Below, one piece after another: positions 44,895 to 54,657 of a DNA stretch of 64,000 nucleotides (position 1 is the first letter of the stretch; each line of letters starts with the position of its first letter). The notes beneath the pieces were generated by a model that worked only from the letters and a program-made list of their open reading frames with translations, was not told where the DNA came from and made no database searches. The DNA lies in the NCBI RefSeq assembly GCF_000452705.1, contig NZ_CP007014.1, forward strand, positions 4,527,501 through 4,591,500, written 5' to 3'. Origin of the DNA: Pseudomonas syringae CC1557 (GTDB taxonomy: Bacteria; Pseudomonadota; Gammaproteobacteria; Pseudomonadales; Pseudomonadaceae). The position numbers and the translations under genes were made by a program.

Positions 44895-45824
44895 TCAACG
44901 GCGCTCCTCGCGAACATAAGGCTCACCCAGAGCACCCGGCTGGCTAGTGGACTGACGCTTGCCGCGGGCCACCCAGACCATCACCAGCAGGGTGACGGCG
45001 TACGGCGTCATCAACACGAAGTACTGAGGCAAACGCACGCCGGTCGCCGCCAGTTGCGGGATCAGCGCTTCTATACTGCCGAACAGCAAGGCACCGGCCA
45101 ATGCACGCCAAGGCGACCAGCGCGCGAAAATCACCAGCGACACCGCGATCCAGCCGCGTCCGCCGGTCATCTCGGCAATCCACATCTTGGTGCTCAGCAC
45201 GGCAATGAAACCACCCGCCAGCCCCATCAGTGCCGAACCCGCGACAATCGCTGCCAGGCGGTAGCCCAACACGGAAATACCCGCAGCGTCCGCAGCCTGC
45301 GGGTTTTCGCCCACCGCACGCAGGCGCAACCCGCTGCGTGTGCGCTCAAGCAACCAGACCACCGCGATGAAGATCACCACCGTCAGGTACACCAGTGGAT
45401 TCTGCACAAACACCTTGCCAACCACCGGCAGTTCGGACAACGGCCACAACTCGACCGCCTGCAAGCCACTGACCGGGCGATTGGTCCAGCCAAGCAAGGT
45501 GCCGAGCAGCCCGGTCAGTCCCTGACAAAAGAACACCAGCGCCAGCCCGGCAATAACCTGATTGATCCGCAACACCAGCACCATCAGCGCGAACAGCAAC
45601 GACACCACACCCGCCGCCGCCATAGACGCCAGCAAGGAAAGCCCCGGCGAGCCCACGCTCAATTGCATGCCGATGCCCGCCAGCGCACCGACCAGCATCA
45701 GCCCTTCCACGCCCAACGCCAGCACGCCGCTACGTTCTATCAGGATCAAGCCCAGCGCAGCCAGCGCAAACGGCACGGCAAAATCCGGCGCACTGCCCAG
45801 CCAGTGGGAAATCAGCTCCATCAA
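44895..45824 (-). CDS. ABC transporter permease (BMP/nucleoside type), second subunit
   Basis: 309 aa, polytopic, of the BPD_transp_2 class (NupQ/RbsC-like): VLALGVEGLMLVGALAGIGM, LFFCQGLTGLLGTLLG and the EAA-like loop GLRLRAVGENPQAADAAGIS. It is the last gene of a four-gene transporter operon and overlaps the preceding permease by 4 bp. Together with the rutR-linked promoter this suggests pyrimidine base or nucleoside import. Confidence 0.9.
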   Translation of the reverse strand: MMELISHWLGSAPDFAVPFALAALGLILIERSGVLALGVEGLMLVGALAGIGMQLSVGSPGLSLLASMAAAGVVSLLFALMVLVLRINQVIAGLALVFFCQGLTGLLGTLLGWTNRPVSGLQAVELWPLSELPVVGKVFVQNPLVYLTVVIFIAVVWLLERTRSGLRLRAVGENPQAADAAGISVLGYRLAAIVAGSALMGLAGGFIAVLSTKMWIAEMTGGRGWIAVSLVIFARWSPWRALAGALLFGSIEALIPQLAATGVRLPQYFVLMTPYAVTLLVMVWVARGKRQSTSQPGALGEPYVREERR

Positions 45825-46930
45825 CGTTCTCCTGCCTGAATGCGTCGCAGGCGATGGCGGATGAAAAAGTCGGATGACGCCACACAGATCACCAGAATCG
45901 CCTGGATCAGTTGCACCATCGAAAACGGAATCTGATAGAAGACCTGCAAGTTGCGCCCGGCCACGAACAACATGGCGATCAACAGGGCAACGATGGTCGC
46001 GGCAACCGGATTGTTACGGGCCAGAAACGCAATGAGAATCCCGGAGAAACCGTAGCCCTGATAAAACGACTGGGTCAGCCGTCCTTCCTGCCCCGACGTC
46101 ACGACGAACCCCGCCAACCCGGCCAGCGCGCCTGACAGCAGCACCGTGCCGATGATCATCTTGCGCACTGGCACGCCCACGGCTTCAGCCACCCGAGGGT
46201 TGGCATCGACGAAACGAAGGTACAGGCCCGCGCGGGAAATCCCGACGAACCACAAGGTCAGTGCCGTGACCAGCAGCGCCAGCAGAATCGCCGCGTTGTA
46301 ACCAGCGAACAGGTCCGGCAAGCGCTCAAAAGTCTGAAACGCAGGTGAATAGGGAAAGTTGTCGCGCGGGTCTTTCCAACTGCCGTAGACCAGGTGCAGC
46401 AGGAAGTTGGCGGCGATGTAGTTGAGCATCAGGGTCGAGATGATTTCGTTGACCTGCCACTTGAGCTTCAAGAGGACCGGCCCCAGGCTCCACAGCAATC
46501 CACAGACAATCGCCGCGACCATCATCAGCGGCAGGCGCAGAAACTCCGGCCCGACCTGGAACAGCGAGATGGCCGTGGCGCCAATCGCGCCCCAGATCAT
46601 CTGGCCCTCCAGCCCCAGATTCCAGAAACGTGCGCGAAACGCCATGCAGCCCGCCAGGCCGACCATGATCATCGGCGAGGCCTGAAACAGCACAGCCTTG
46701 AAGTTTTGCGCATCGAAGACCGTCTGTACGACGAATTCGTTGAGCAGTTCATCCGCAGGCACACCTGCGGCGATCAGGATCGCGGTGCAGACAGCCAGAC
46801 CGATCAGCAGCGCCAGCGCAATGATCATCGCCTGCAAAGGCCAGCCGGTCTGCTGGCGAAGTTCCAGCGTATAGCGCCGCGTCAGCAATGGCTGGCGTGC
46901 AGCAACGGAATGTTGCAGTAATTCAGTCAT
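45821..46930 (-). CDS. ABC transporter permease (BMP/nucleoside type), first subunit
   Basis: 369 aa, polytopic, of the NupP class. FRARFWNLGLEGQMIWGAIG and YLRFVDANPRVAEAVGVPVR are the conserved loops, and GYGFSGILIAFLARNNPVAA is typical of the family. It overlaps the ATPase gene by 8 bp and the second permease by 4 bp. Confidence 0.9.
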   Translation of the reverse strand: MTELLQHSVAARQPLLTRRYTLELRQQTGWPLQAMIIALALLIGLAVCTAILIAAGVPADELLNEFVVQTVFDAQNFKAVLFQASPMIMVGLAGCMAFRARFWNLGLEGQMIWGAIGATAISLFQVGPEFLRLPLMMVAAIVCGLLWSLGPVLLKLKWQVNEIISTLMLNYIAANFLLHLVYGSWKDPRDNFPYSPAFQTFERLPDLFAGYNAAILLALLVTALTLWFVGISRAGLYLRFVDANPRVAEAVGVPVRKMIIGTVLLSGALAGLAGFVVTSGQEGRLTQSFYQGYGFSGILIAFLARNNPVAATIVALLIAMLFVAGRNLQVFYQIPFSMVQLIQAILVICVASSDFFIRHRLRRIQAGER

Positions 46931-48437
46931 GGCTCACCATCGCTTTGCCGATCGCCTGACGGTCAGCGGGATGATCGAACTCGGCAACGATGCGCCCACC
47001 GTTCATCACGCCGATCCGGTCAGCCAGGGCCAATACTTCATCCAGGTCTTCGCTGATCACCAGCACCGCAGCGCCAGCGTCCCGTGCAGCCCGAAGACGA
47101 CCATGCACCGCTTGGGTGGCGCGCACGTCCAGGCCGCGACTCGGGCTGTGCACCAGCACCAGTTGCGGATCACGGCTGAACTCCCGGGCAATCACCAGCT
47201 TCTGCGCATTGCCGCCAGACAGCAGTGCAGCTTTTTGATCAAGAGAACGAACGCCCTGCACATCGAACGCTTGCACTGCACGCTGCGCGTCCTGCCTCAA
47301 ACGCTGGTAACCGAGCCGCCAGAACGAGCCGTACTGGCCGCTGTGGATATTGCCGATGGCAAAGTTTTCCGCCACCGACAGCGATCCGGCCAGTGCTGCG
47401 CCGTAGCGATCTGCCGGGATCGAAGCAATGCGTAACTGCCGACGTTGCTCGGCCGACGCAGTGCGCAGATCGCCGAACGGGGTCAGGTGAATCTCGCCCT
47501 CGGTCGGTTGCGGCAAGCCCATCAGCGCATTGGCCAGTTCCGCCTGACCATTGCCACCGACCCCGGCGATGCCGTAAATCTGTCCGGCGCGCAATGTCAT
47601 GTTCACACCGTTGAGCATGCCGCTGCCGGCAACACTGCGCAAATCACGCACTTGCAAACGCACGTCACCCGGCGTTGCGGGCTGATGCTCAGCAGCAGAC
47701 ACCGACTCGCCCACGGTCAACTGCACCAGTTGTTCGACGCTGACGCTGATCGGGTCTAGGGTCTGCACGGTGCGCCCGCCACGCATGACCGTCACCCGGT
47801 CGGCATAGCGTTTGACGTCAGCCATCTTGTGCGTCACCAGAATCACCGCTGCGCCCTGCCGGGCAAAGGCTTGCACGGTGAGTAGCAGCCGCTCGGCCTC
47901 CTGATCGGTGAGCACTGCCGTCGGTTCATCGAGAATCAGAATCCGCGCACCGGCCAGCAGCACCTTTAGAATCTCGACACGTTGCTGTTCAGCGACCGAC
48001 AGGCTGTCGACGATGCGCGTCGGTTCAAGCACAAAACCCAGCTCAGCGGCCTTGCTGATGATCTCTTGTTCAAGCGCCCGCAGACGCTTGCGGTAACTGC
48101 CTTCACCGGGCTGCTCGGGCAGTGCCAACAGAATGTTCTGCGCCACCGTGAAAGGCTTCACCAGCTTGAAATGCTGGTGAACCATGCCAATCCGGTAACG
48201 GCTGGCGTCCTTTGGGCCGCTGAGCTGCACGGGGTTGTCATCGACCAGCAACGTGCCGGTTTCCGGCGCGTAAAGCCCGGCAGCGATGTTCATCAGCGAA
48301 GACTTGCCCGCACCGTTCTCGCCCAGCAGCGCATGCACTTCACCCCAGTGCGCGGTGAAGTCGGCCTCGATCAGCGCCTTGAAGCCATCGAACGATTTGC
48401 TGATGCCGGTGAGTTGCAGCGCGTTGACCTGACTCAT
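46923..48437 (-). CDS. Dual-domain ABC ATPase (BMP/nucleoside type)
   Basis: 504 aa with two ABC domains. The first has Walker A GENGAGKSSLM, signature LSVAEQQRVEIL and Walker B RILILDEPTAVL. The second has a degenerate Walker A (GVGGNGQAE), signature LLSGGNAQKLVIARE and a B-like LVLVHSPSRGLD. One good and one degenerate site is usual for this sugar/nucleoside subgroup. I used the ATG at 48437, which overlaps the BMP gene's stop by 4 bp (ATGA). Confidence 0.92.
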   Translation of the reverse strand: MSQVNALQLTGISKSFDGFKALIEADFTAHWGEVHALLGENGAGKSSLMNIAAGLYAPETGTLLVDDNPVQLSGPKDASRYRIGMVHQHFKLVKPFTVAQNILLALPEQPGEGSYRKRLRALEQEIISKAAELGFVLEPTRIVDSLSVAEQQRVEILKVLLAGARILILDEPTAVLTDQEAERLLLTVQAFARQGAAVILVTHKMADVKRYADRVTVMRGGRTVQTLDPISVSVEQLVQLTVGESVSAAEHQPATPGDVRLQVRDLRSVAGSGMLNGVNMTLRAGQIYGIAGVGGNGQAELANALMGLPQPTEGEIHLTPFGDLRTASAEQRRQLRIASIPADRYGAALAGSLSVAENFAIGNIHSGQYGSFWRLGYQRLRQDAQRAVQAFDVQGVRSLDQKAALLSGGNAQKLVIAREFSRDPQLVLVHSPSRGLDVRATQAVHGRLRAARDAGAAVLVISEDLDEVLALADRIGVMNGGRIVAEFDHPADRQAIGKAMVSHD

Positions 48438-49525
48438 TGCTGAGTCTTCACGCCTTCGACGAACCAGTCCATTTTCCACAAGTCGGGATCGGACAATTGC
48501 TGACCCGCCGCGACGCGTTCCTTGCCATCGCGATCTGCCAGCGGGCCGCTGTAAATGATCTTCTTGCCGGCCAGCAACTCGGTACGCTCAGCCTCGATTT
48601 TCTTGCGATCTTCGGCGGAGATGATCGGGTCGCTGGTCAGCTTGATATCGGTGCCGCCCTGCTGCATCGACAGCAACGCGCCGTTGGCAGGAGGCGTCCA
48701 GTTACCAGCAATCACTTTCTTCAGTTCCGGTCCCAGGAAACGGTCCCAGACCCACAAGGAAGAACACACGGTCGCTTTTGGTGCGAATTCGCTCAGGTCG
48801 CGGTGATGGCCTGTGCCGTGAATGCCGCGCTCCTGGGCGACGATCTGCGGTGTCGGGCTGTCGACGTGCTGACCGACCACGTCTACGCCGTTGTCGATCA
48901 GCGCCATGGTCGCGGCGCGTTCCTTGACCGGGTCATTCCACGCGCCGGTATAGATCACGTTGACCGTGGCTTTGGGGTTGATCTGCCTGGCTCCGAGCTC
49001 GTAGGCATTGATGGTCCAGTTGACCTGACCGAAGGGGTTGGCCGCGACGAAGCCCAGTTTGCCGGTCTTCGATGCCGCGCCTGCCGCCATGCCGCACAGG
49101 TACTGGCTTTCATAGGTGCGGCCGTAAAACGATTCGAGATTGGCTGTGTTGGTGGTGCCCGAACCGTTGAGGAACGCGACATCCGGGTATTTCTTCGCCA
49201 GCGTGAGGAAGGTATCGGAATAGCCGAAGGCGGTGCCGACGATGATATTCGCGCCGCGTGCGATGAGTCGGTCGACCACTGGCGTGATGGCCGCTGCGTT
49301 CTCGGGCACGCTCTCCACGAACTGGATTTTTGTGTCCAGATCCTTTTCCAGCTTAAGTCGTGCCTCATCGAACGCCTGAGTCCAGCCGCCGTCATTGCGC
49401 GGGCTGATGTACACCATGGCGATTTTCGCCGGGCCCTTGAGGGTCAGTCCTTCAGCCTGAGCGAGGCTGACGGTCCCGAACGCGACGGCCGCACACAATG
49501 TCCCGGGCAACAGTTTCTTGTACAT
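48434..49525 (-). CDS. BMP-family substrate-binding protein
   Basis: 363 aa. The signal peptide is MYKKLLPGTLCAAVAFGTVS to AQA (about 1-24). The BMP domain is shown by IAMVYISPRNDGGWTQAFDE, GANIIVGTAFGYSDTFLTLA, GMAAGAASKTGKLGFVAANP and GVDVVGQHVDSPTPQIVAQE. BMP proteins bind nucleosides, purines or pyrimidines. First gene of the transporter operon; a sigma-54-like promoter with NtrC- and RutR-like sites lies upstream. Confidence 0.92.
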   Translation of the reverse strand: MYKKLLPGTLCAAVAFGTVSLAQAEGLTLKGPAKIAMVYISPRNDGGWTQAFDEARLKLEKDLDTKIQFVESVPENAAAITPVVDRLIARGANIIVGTAFGYSDTFLTLAKKYPDVAFLNGSGTTNTANLESFYGRTYESQYLCGMAAGAASKTGKLGFVAANPFGQVNWTINAYELGARQINPKATVNVIYTGAWNDPVKERAATMALIDNGVDVVGQHVDSPTPQIVAQERGIHGTGHHRDLSEFAPKATVCSSLWVWDRFLGPELKKVIAGNWTPPANGALLSMQQGGTDIKLTSDPIISAEDRKKIEAERTELLAGKKIIYSGPLADRDGKERVAAGQQLSDPDLWKMDWFVEGVKTQQ

Positions 49526-49585
49526 AGACGTTTTCCTGAGGGTAATGGCCGATGAGGACAGCACGTGGCCGACCCATAGGGCTTT

Positions 49586-49601
49586 AGCAGCATCCATGCC
49601 A
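49586..49601 (-). promoter_or_regulatory. Sigma-54-type promoter for the BMP/ABC operon
   Basis: On the minus strand TGGCATGGATGCTGCT fits TGGCACG-N4-TTGCW except two bases and has the required GG-N10-GC. It lies about 60 bp before the BMP ATG and 54 bp downstream (in the transcription direction) of the RutR-like palindrome. Confidence 0.65.
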
Positions 49602-49654
49602 TTACCGGAAAAACGCTATGCAACAACGACCTGGCTCAACCCTTTGAGTAAAAA

Positions 49655-49670
49655 CAGATCAAATGGTCTG
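49655..49670 (-). promoter_or_regulatory. RutR-like operator for the BMP/ABC operon
   Basis: CAGATCAAATGGTCTG is palindromic with one mismatched pair and resembles the known RutR site TTGACCANNTGGTCAA. It is set between the NtrC-like site and the sigma-54 promoter, as in the rut operon. Confidence 0.6.
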
Positions 49671-49675
49671 AACCA

Positions 49676-49693
49676 GAGCACTTGGTTTGTGCA
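49676..49693 (-). promoter_or_regulatory. NtrC-like enhancer for the BMP/ABC operon
   Basis: On the minus strand TGCACAAACCAAGTGCTC carries TGCAC-N7-GTGC, the NtrC half-site pattern. The same 18 bases occur, inverted, before rutA at 50580-50597. Confidence 0.6.
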
Positions 49694-49749
49694 TCTCTCT
49701 GTTGCGCTGCGCCTACTGAGTGCGCAGTTCAGGGAGACCCACAAGGACT

Positions 49750-50478
49750 TCAGGCACTACGCGGCAGGATGCCGTCCAGCATCATGCTGCGCAGGCTGGC
49801 CAGCACCTCTTCGAAAAACGCTGGGTCATCCAGTGTCTTGCCAGTGACGGCTTCGACCTGGGTGCGAAAATCCGCGTAGTGCTGGGTAGTCGCCCACAGC
49901 GAGAAAATCAGGTGGTGCGGATTGATCGGCGCCAGTTGGCCGCTGTCGATCCAGTGCTGGATGACGGCCACCTTGGCCTCCACGGTATCGCGCAACGGGT
50001 GTTGCAATTCGCCCTGAATCAAAGGCGCGCCCTGCATAACTTCCATGCAGAACAGACGCGACTCGGCCGGATGATCACGGGACATTTCCAGCTTGGCCCT
50101 GATATAGGCACCGATGGCCTGAACCGGCTCCTTGTCAGCAGTGAAATGCGTCAGCGGGCTGAGCCAGACTTCAAGCAACTGACGCAGCACATTCAGATAC
50201 AGATCGTCCTTGCTGCTGAAGTAATAGAGCAGGTTGGTCTTGGAAACGTCCGCCAGGCTCGCCACCTGATCAAGACTGCTGCCATGCACGCCGTAGCGGG
50301 AAAATATCTCCAGCGCCGCATCGAGAATCAGCGTGCGCTTGCCTTCCATCAGACGCATGCGCCGCTTCAGCGAAGTGGCGCTGGGCTCGCGCGGGGTCTT
50401 GACCACGGTTTCCGGCTTGACCTTGCGTGCACGCTTGCTCGCAGGCTCAGCCAGGGGAGGTTTCTTGTTCACGCACAT
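49750..50478 (-). CDS. rutR: TetR-family pyrimidine regulator RutR
   Basis: 242 aa. After a Lys/Arg-rich N-terminal extension (about 40 residues) the TetR helix-turn-helix appears (LILDAALEIFSRYGVHGSSL, then DQVASLADVSKTNLLYYFSS), followed by the RutR C-terminal domain (FCMEVMQGAPLIQGELQHPL, FSLWATTQHYADFRTQVEAV). In E. coli, RutR senses uracil/thymine and represses the rut operon. I used the ATG at 50478 with a GGATGG site; ATGs at 50508 and within the protein are possible. It is divergent from rutA across a control region. Confidence 0.9.
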   Translation of the reverse strand: MCVNKKPPLAEPASKRARKVKPETVVKTPREPSATSLKRRMRLMEGKRTLILDAALEIFSRYGVHGSSLDQVASLADVSKTNLLYYFSSKDDLYLNVLRQLLEVWLSPLTHFTADKEPVQAIGAYIRAKLEMSRDHPAESRLFCMEVMQGAPLIQGELQHPLRDTVEAKVAVIQHWIDSGQLAPINPHHLIFSLWATTQHYADFRTQVEAVTGKTLDDPAFFEEVLASLRSMMLDGILPRSA

Positions 50479-50579
50479 CCATCCAGTGATGCCGAAATGA
50501 GCGGGCATCTTAACGGGCGCAGCTGTTTTGTCGATACGGATCACACGCCCTGTAAGCGCTGCCCTATCAGCGTGCGCAC

Positions 50580-50597
50580 TGCACAAACCAAGTGCTC
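50580..50597 (+). promoter_or_regulatory. NtrC-like enhancer for the rut operon
   Basis: TGCACAAACCAAGTGCTC has TGCAC-N7-GTGC and lies about 108 bp before the start site predicted from the sigma-54 promoter, within the usual NtrC enhancer range. Confidence 0.6.
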
Positions 50598-50602
50598 TTA
50601 TT

Positions 50603-50618
50603 CGGACCAGATGGTCTG
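50603..50618 (+). promoter_or_regulatory. RutR-like operator for the rut operon
   Basis: CGGACCAGATGGTCTG contains GACCA-GA-TGGTC, an inverted repeat close to the RutR consensus. It lies five bases after the NtrC-like site. Confidence 0.65.
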
Positions 50619-50669
50619 AACTAATTCATATAAATCCTCAACTCATTGAATAAAAACAATAAAAAATTA

Positions 50670-50685
50670 TGGCCCGCTTAATGCA
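50670..50685 (+). promoter_or_regulatory. Sigma-54-type promoter for the rut operon
   Basis: TGGCCCGCTTAATGCA fits TGGCACG-N4-TTGCA at 14 of 16 positions counting the free bases, with exact GG-N10-GC spacing. The rutA ATG is 77 bp downstream. Confidence 0.65.
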
Positions 50686-50761
50686 AAGCCCTCGATGCAG
50701 GTAAGGATTCACCGGGTGCCAGCGACAGTGGCTCGCATCGACTAACGCAGAGAGGCCTTAT

Positions 50762-51843
<1,082 letters not shown>

Positions 51844-51844
<1 letters not shown>

Positions 51845-52584
51845 TGAGCCTGTCGGCAACGGTCGCAGGCGTAGACCTGCCGCTGGATCAACAACCTGCA
51901 CGCGAGTTGCCTGCACGTCCGGAAGCCTTGCGCATGAAGCTCGGCGAAACGGCACTGGTGGTGGTCGACATGCAGAACGCCTACGCATCACTGGGTGGCT
52001 ATCTGGACCTGGCCGGGTTCGATGTCAGCAGCACCGGGCCGGTCATCGCCAACATCAAGAAGGCCTGCGCTGCTGCACGAGCAGCAGGCATTCCGGTGAT
52101 CTTTTTTCAGAATGGCTGGGACCCGGCGTATGTCGAAGCCGGTGGCCCCGGCTCGCCGAACTGGCACAAGTCCAACGCATTGAAAACCATGCGCAAGCAC
52201 CCGGAACTCGAGGGCCAACTGCTGGCCAAGGGCGGCTGGGACTATCAACTGGTCGATGAACTGACGCCGCAGCCTGGCGACATTGTGGTGCCGAAAATCC
52301 GTTACAGCGGCTTCTTCAACTCCAGCTTCGACAGCGTGTTGCGCAGCCGTGGCATTCGCAACCTGGTGTTCACCGGCATCGCCACCAACGTCTGCGTCGA
52401 GTCAACCTTGCGGGACGGTTTCCACCTGGAATATTTCGGCGTGGTATTGGCCGATGCTACCCATCAGGCAGGCCCCGAGTTCGCTCAGCAAGCCGCGCTG
52501 TTCAACATTGAAACCTTCTTCGGCTGGGTCTCCAGCGTCGATGACTTCTGCACCACTTTCGCCCCTGTCGGGCACACTTCGTGA
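51844..52584 (+). CDS. rutB: Ureidoacrylate amidohydrolase RutB
   Basis: 246 aa, isochorismatase-like cysteine hydrolase. The catalytic Asp is in [20 protein letters not shown], the Lys in [19 protein letters not shown], and the Cys in [19 protein letters not shown]. It hydrolyses ureidoacrylate to release ammonia, CO2 and aminoacrylate. I used the ATG at 51844; a GTG three bases earlier is possible. Confidence 0.95.
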
Positions 52585-52594
52585 GGACCTCAGC

Positions 52595-52978
52595 ATGACC
52601 AAGAAAGCGATCATTCCCGCTGGCACCAGCAAACCCATCGCCCCGTTTGTACCAGGCTCGATGGCCGATGGCGTGCTGTATGTGTCGGGCACTCTGCCGT
52701 TCGACAAGGACAACAATGTGGTGCATGTCGGCGACGCCACCGCGCAGACCCGCCACGTGCTGGAGACCATCAAAAGCGTGGTCGAAACCGCTGGTGGCAC
52801 CATGGATGACGTCACGTTCAACATGATCATGATTCGTGATTGGGCCGATTACGCAAAGGTCAACGAGGTCTATGCCGAGTATTTCGCAGGTGAAAAACCA
52901 GCGCGCTACTGCATTCAGTGCGGCCTGGTGAAACCCGAAGCGCTGATCGAAATCGCCAGCATCGCCCATATCGGCTGA
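52595..52978 (+). CDS. rutC: RutC, RidA-family aminoacrylate deaminase
   Basis: 127 aa, YjgF/RidA fold. [20 protein letters not shown] and [20 protein letters not shown] open the domain; [20 protein letters not shown] closes it. RutC was first proposed to reduce peroxyaminoacrylate and is now viewed as a 3-aminoacrylate deaminase. GAGGAC precedes the ATG. Confidence 0.93.
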   Translation: MTKKAIIPAGTSKPIAPFVPGSMADGVLYVSGTLPFDKDNNVVHVGDATAQTRHVLETIKSVVETAGGTMDDVTFNMIMIRDWADYAKVNEVYAEYFAGEKPARYCIQCGLVKPEALIEIASIAHIG

Positions 52979-53010
52979 AAACCGATCTGCAGCACGACCG
53001 GAGAACGCGC

Positions 53011-53790
53011 ATGTTTCATGAAATCCATCGTTGCCAGCATGATGATGCGCCGATGTTGGTACTCAGCTCCGGGTTGGGCGGGGCCAGCCGTTACTGGGCG
53101 GATGACCTGTCGACACTGACCCGCGATCACCATGTGCTGGTCTACGATCACGCCGGCACCGGACGCAGCCCTGCGGTGCTGCCGGCGGATTACTCGATCC
53201 GGCACATGGCCGTCGAACTGTTGAATCTGCTCGACACGCTGAACATCCAGCGTTGTCATTTCATGGGCCATGCACTGGGCGGTCTGGTCGGTCTGGAGCT
53301 GGCACTGTTGCGTCCTGCATTGCTGCAAAGCCAGGTCCTGATCAACGCCTGGAGCAGCCCGAATCCACACAGTGCGCGCTGCTTCTCCATCCGTAGACAA
53401 CTGCTGTTGAACAGCGGGCCTGAGGCCTATGTGCAAGCTCAGGCGCTGTTCCTTTATCCGGCTGACTGGATCGCTGCCAACAGCGCCCGCCTGACCGAAG
53501 ATGAAGCCCATGCACTGACGCATTTTCCCGACACCGATAACCTCCTGCGGCGTATCAATGCGCTGGAGACCTTCGATATCGAGGCGCAGCTGACGCGCAT
53601 AAACACGCCGACACTGCTGATTGCCAACCGCGACGACATGCTGGTGCCATGGCAGCAATCCTTGCATCTGGCCGAGGCATTGCCAAACGCCAGGCTGGCA
53701 TTGCTGGAATACGGCGGCCACGCCTCCAGCATCAGCAACCCGGCACCGTTTCGACGTGCCTTGCTCGATTTTCTCAACACTCGCTCTTGA
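53011..53790 (+). CDS. rutD: RutD, alpha/beta-hydrolase-fold protein
   Basis: 259 aa. [40 protein letters not shown] and [20 protein letters not shown] match RutD. The nucleophile elbow reads GHALGG with Ala where hydrolases have Ser; E. coli RutD also has GHALG, so this is a family trait and not a defect. It was proposed to speed the hydrolysis of aminoacrylate to malonic semialdehyde. I used the ATG at 53011. Confidence 0.93.
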   Translation: MFHEIHRCQHDDAPMLVLSSGLGGASRYWADDLSTLTRDHHVLVYDHAGTGRSPAVLPADYSIRHMAVELLNLLDTLNIQRCHFMGHALGGLVGLELALLRPALLQSQVLINAWSSPNPHSARCFSIRRQLLLNSGPEAYVQAQALFLYPADWIAANSARLTEDEAHALTHFPDTDNLLRRINALETFDIEAQLTRINTPTLLIANRDDMLVPWQQSLHLAEALPNARLALLEYGGHASSISNPAPFRRALLDFLNTRS

Positions 53791-53803
53791 AAGGATGCTC
53801 GCC

Positions 53804-54364
53804 ATGCGCCCCCAGACCCAACCTCATGCCCAAAACCCGGACAGCCCTCTTTTGACCGCTGACAGTGCAGCGGTCAGCCAACAGGACTTTCGCAATGCGA
53901 TGTCCAGCCTGGCAGCAGCAGTCAACGTCATTACCACCGACGGCCCCGAAGGACGGGCAGGATTTACCGCCACCGCCGTGTGCAGCGTGACGGATCAGCC
54001 ACCCACGTTGCTGGTGTGTATCAACCGTTCGGCATCGGTATATGACACTTTTATCGGCAATGGAACGCTGTGCGTCAACACGCTGGATAACAGCCAGCAG
54101 GCACTGTCCAACCTGTTCGGCGGCAAGACCTCACAGGAGGAGCGTTTTGCCGCGGGTCAGTGGCACAGCGGCGTGACAGGCTCGCCCATCCTGGATGGCG
54201 CCAAACTGGCTCTCGACTGTCAGGTGAAGCAATCCGTCAGCGTCGGCACGCATGACATTCTGCTCTGCGAAGTCGTGGATATCAGACACCAGACTGAAAC
54301 TGCCGCACTGGTTTATTTCGGGCGCCGATACCACTGCCTGTCAGGTGCGACGGCCACTGTTTGA
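53804..54364 (+). CDS. rutF: FMN reductase RutF
   Basis: 186 aa, flavin-reductase-like split-barrel protein. The core [40 protein letters not shown] and [20 protein letters not shown] matches RutF/HpaC. It supplies reduced FMN to RutA. AAGGA lies 8 nt before the ATG at 53804. It follows rutD directly: no rutE (malonic semialdehyde reductase) lies between them, and no rutG permease follows. Confidence 0.93.
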   Translation: MRPQTQPHAQNPDSPLLTADSAAVSQQDFRNAMSSLAAAVNVITTDGPEGRAGFTATAVCSVTDQPPTLLVCINRSASVYDTFIGNGTLCVNTLDNSQQALSNLFGGKTSQEERFAAGQWHSGVTGSPILDGAKLALDCQVKQSVSVGTHDILLCEVVDIRHQTETAALVYFGRRYHCLSGATATV

Positions 54365-54550
54365 ACACAACAGGCGACGCTCAGATGTTTTCAATGCGTC
54401 AGAAAACCTTCAAACGAGCGTTTTCCTATCAATGTCACACAGCATCCGGCGAGTTGTTGACGCTCTATAAATAGACATGATTTTCACAGACAGCCCCGTA
54501 TACTGGCATTACGAGATCAGGATGATCCTTGTCGCCAATCAGGTGAAATC

Positions 54551-54655
54551 ATGTCGACCGATAAACCCGGCACGCTGCTTGCGTCAGCAAACACGCTGCC
54601 GCCCTCTAATAACCCTGGCCCGCGACCCCTGATGTCAATGCACACGGGTGACTGA
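54551..54655 (+). CDS. Possible 34-codon small ORF before the HD-GYP gene
   Basis: ATG at 54551 with AGGTGA just upstream runs to TGA at 54653-54655, two bases before the HD-GYP start. The peptide (MSTDKPGTLLASANTL, ending MSMHTGD) is Pro/Ser/Thr-rich with no recognised motif. The tight spacing suggests translational coupling, but nothing else supports expression. Confidence 0.35.
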   Translation: MSTDKPGTLLASANTLPPSNNPGPRPLMSMHTGD

Positions 54656-54657
54656 GC

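Noticed and set aside
53011..53790. RutD as a dead enzyme because Ala replaces the nucleophile Ser
   Set aside because: E. coli RutD has the same GHALG elbow, so the change belongs to the family.
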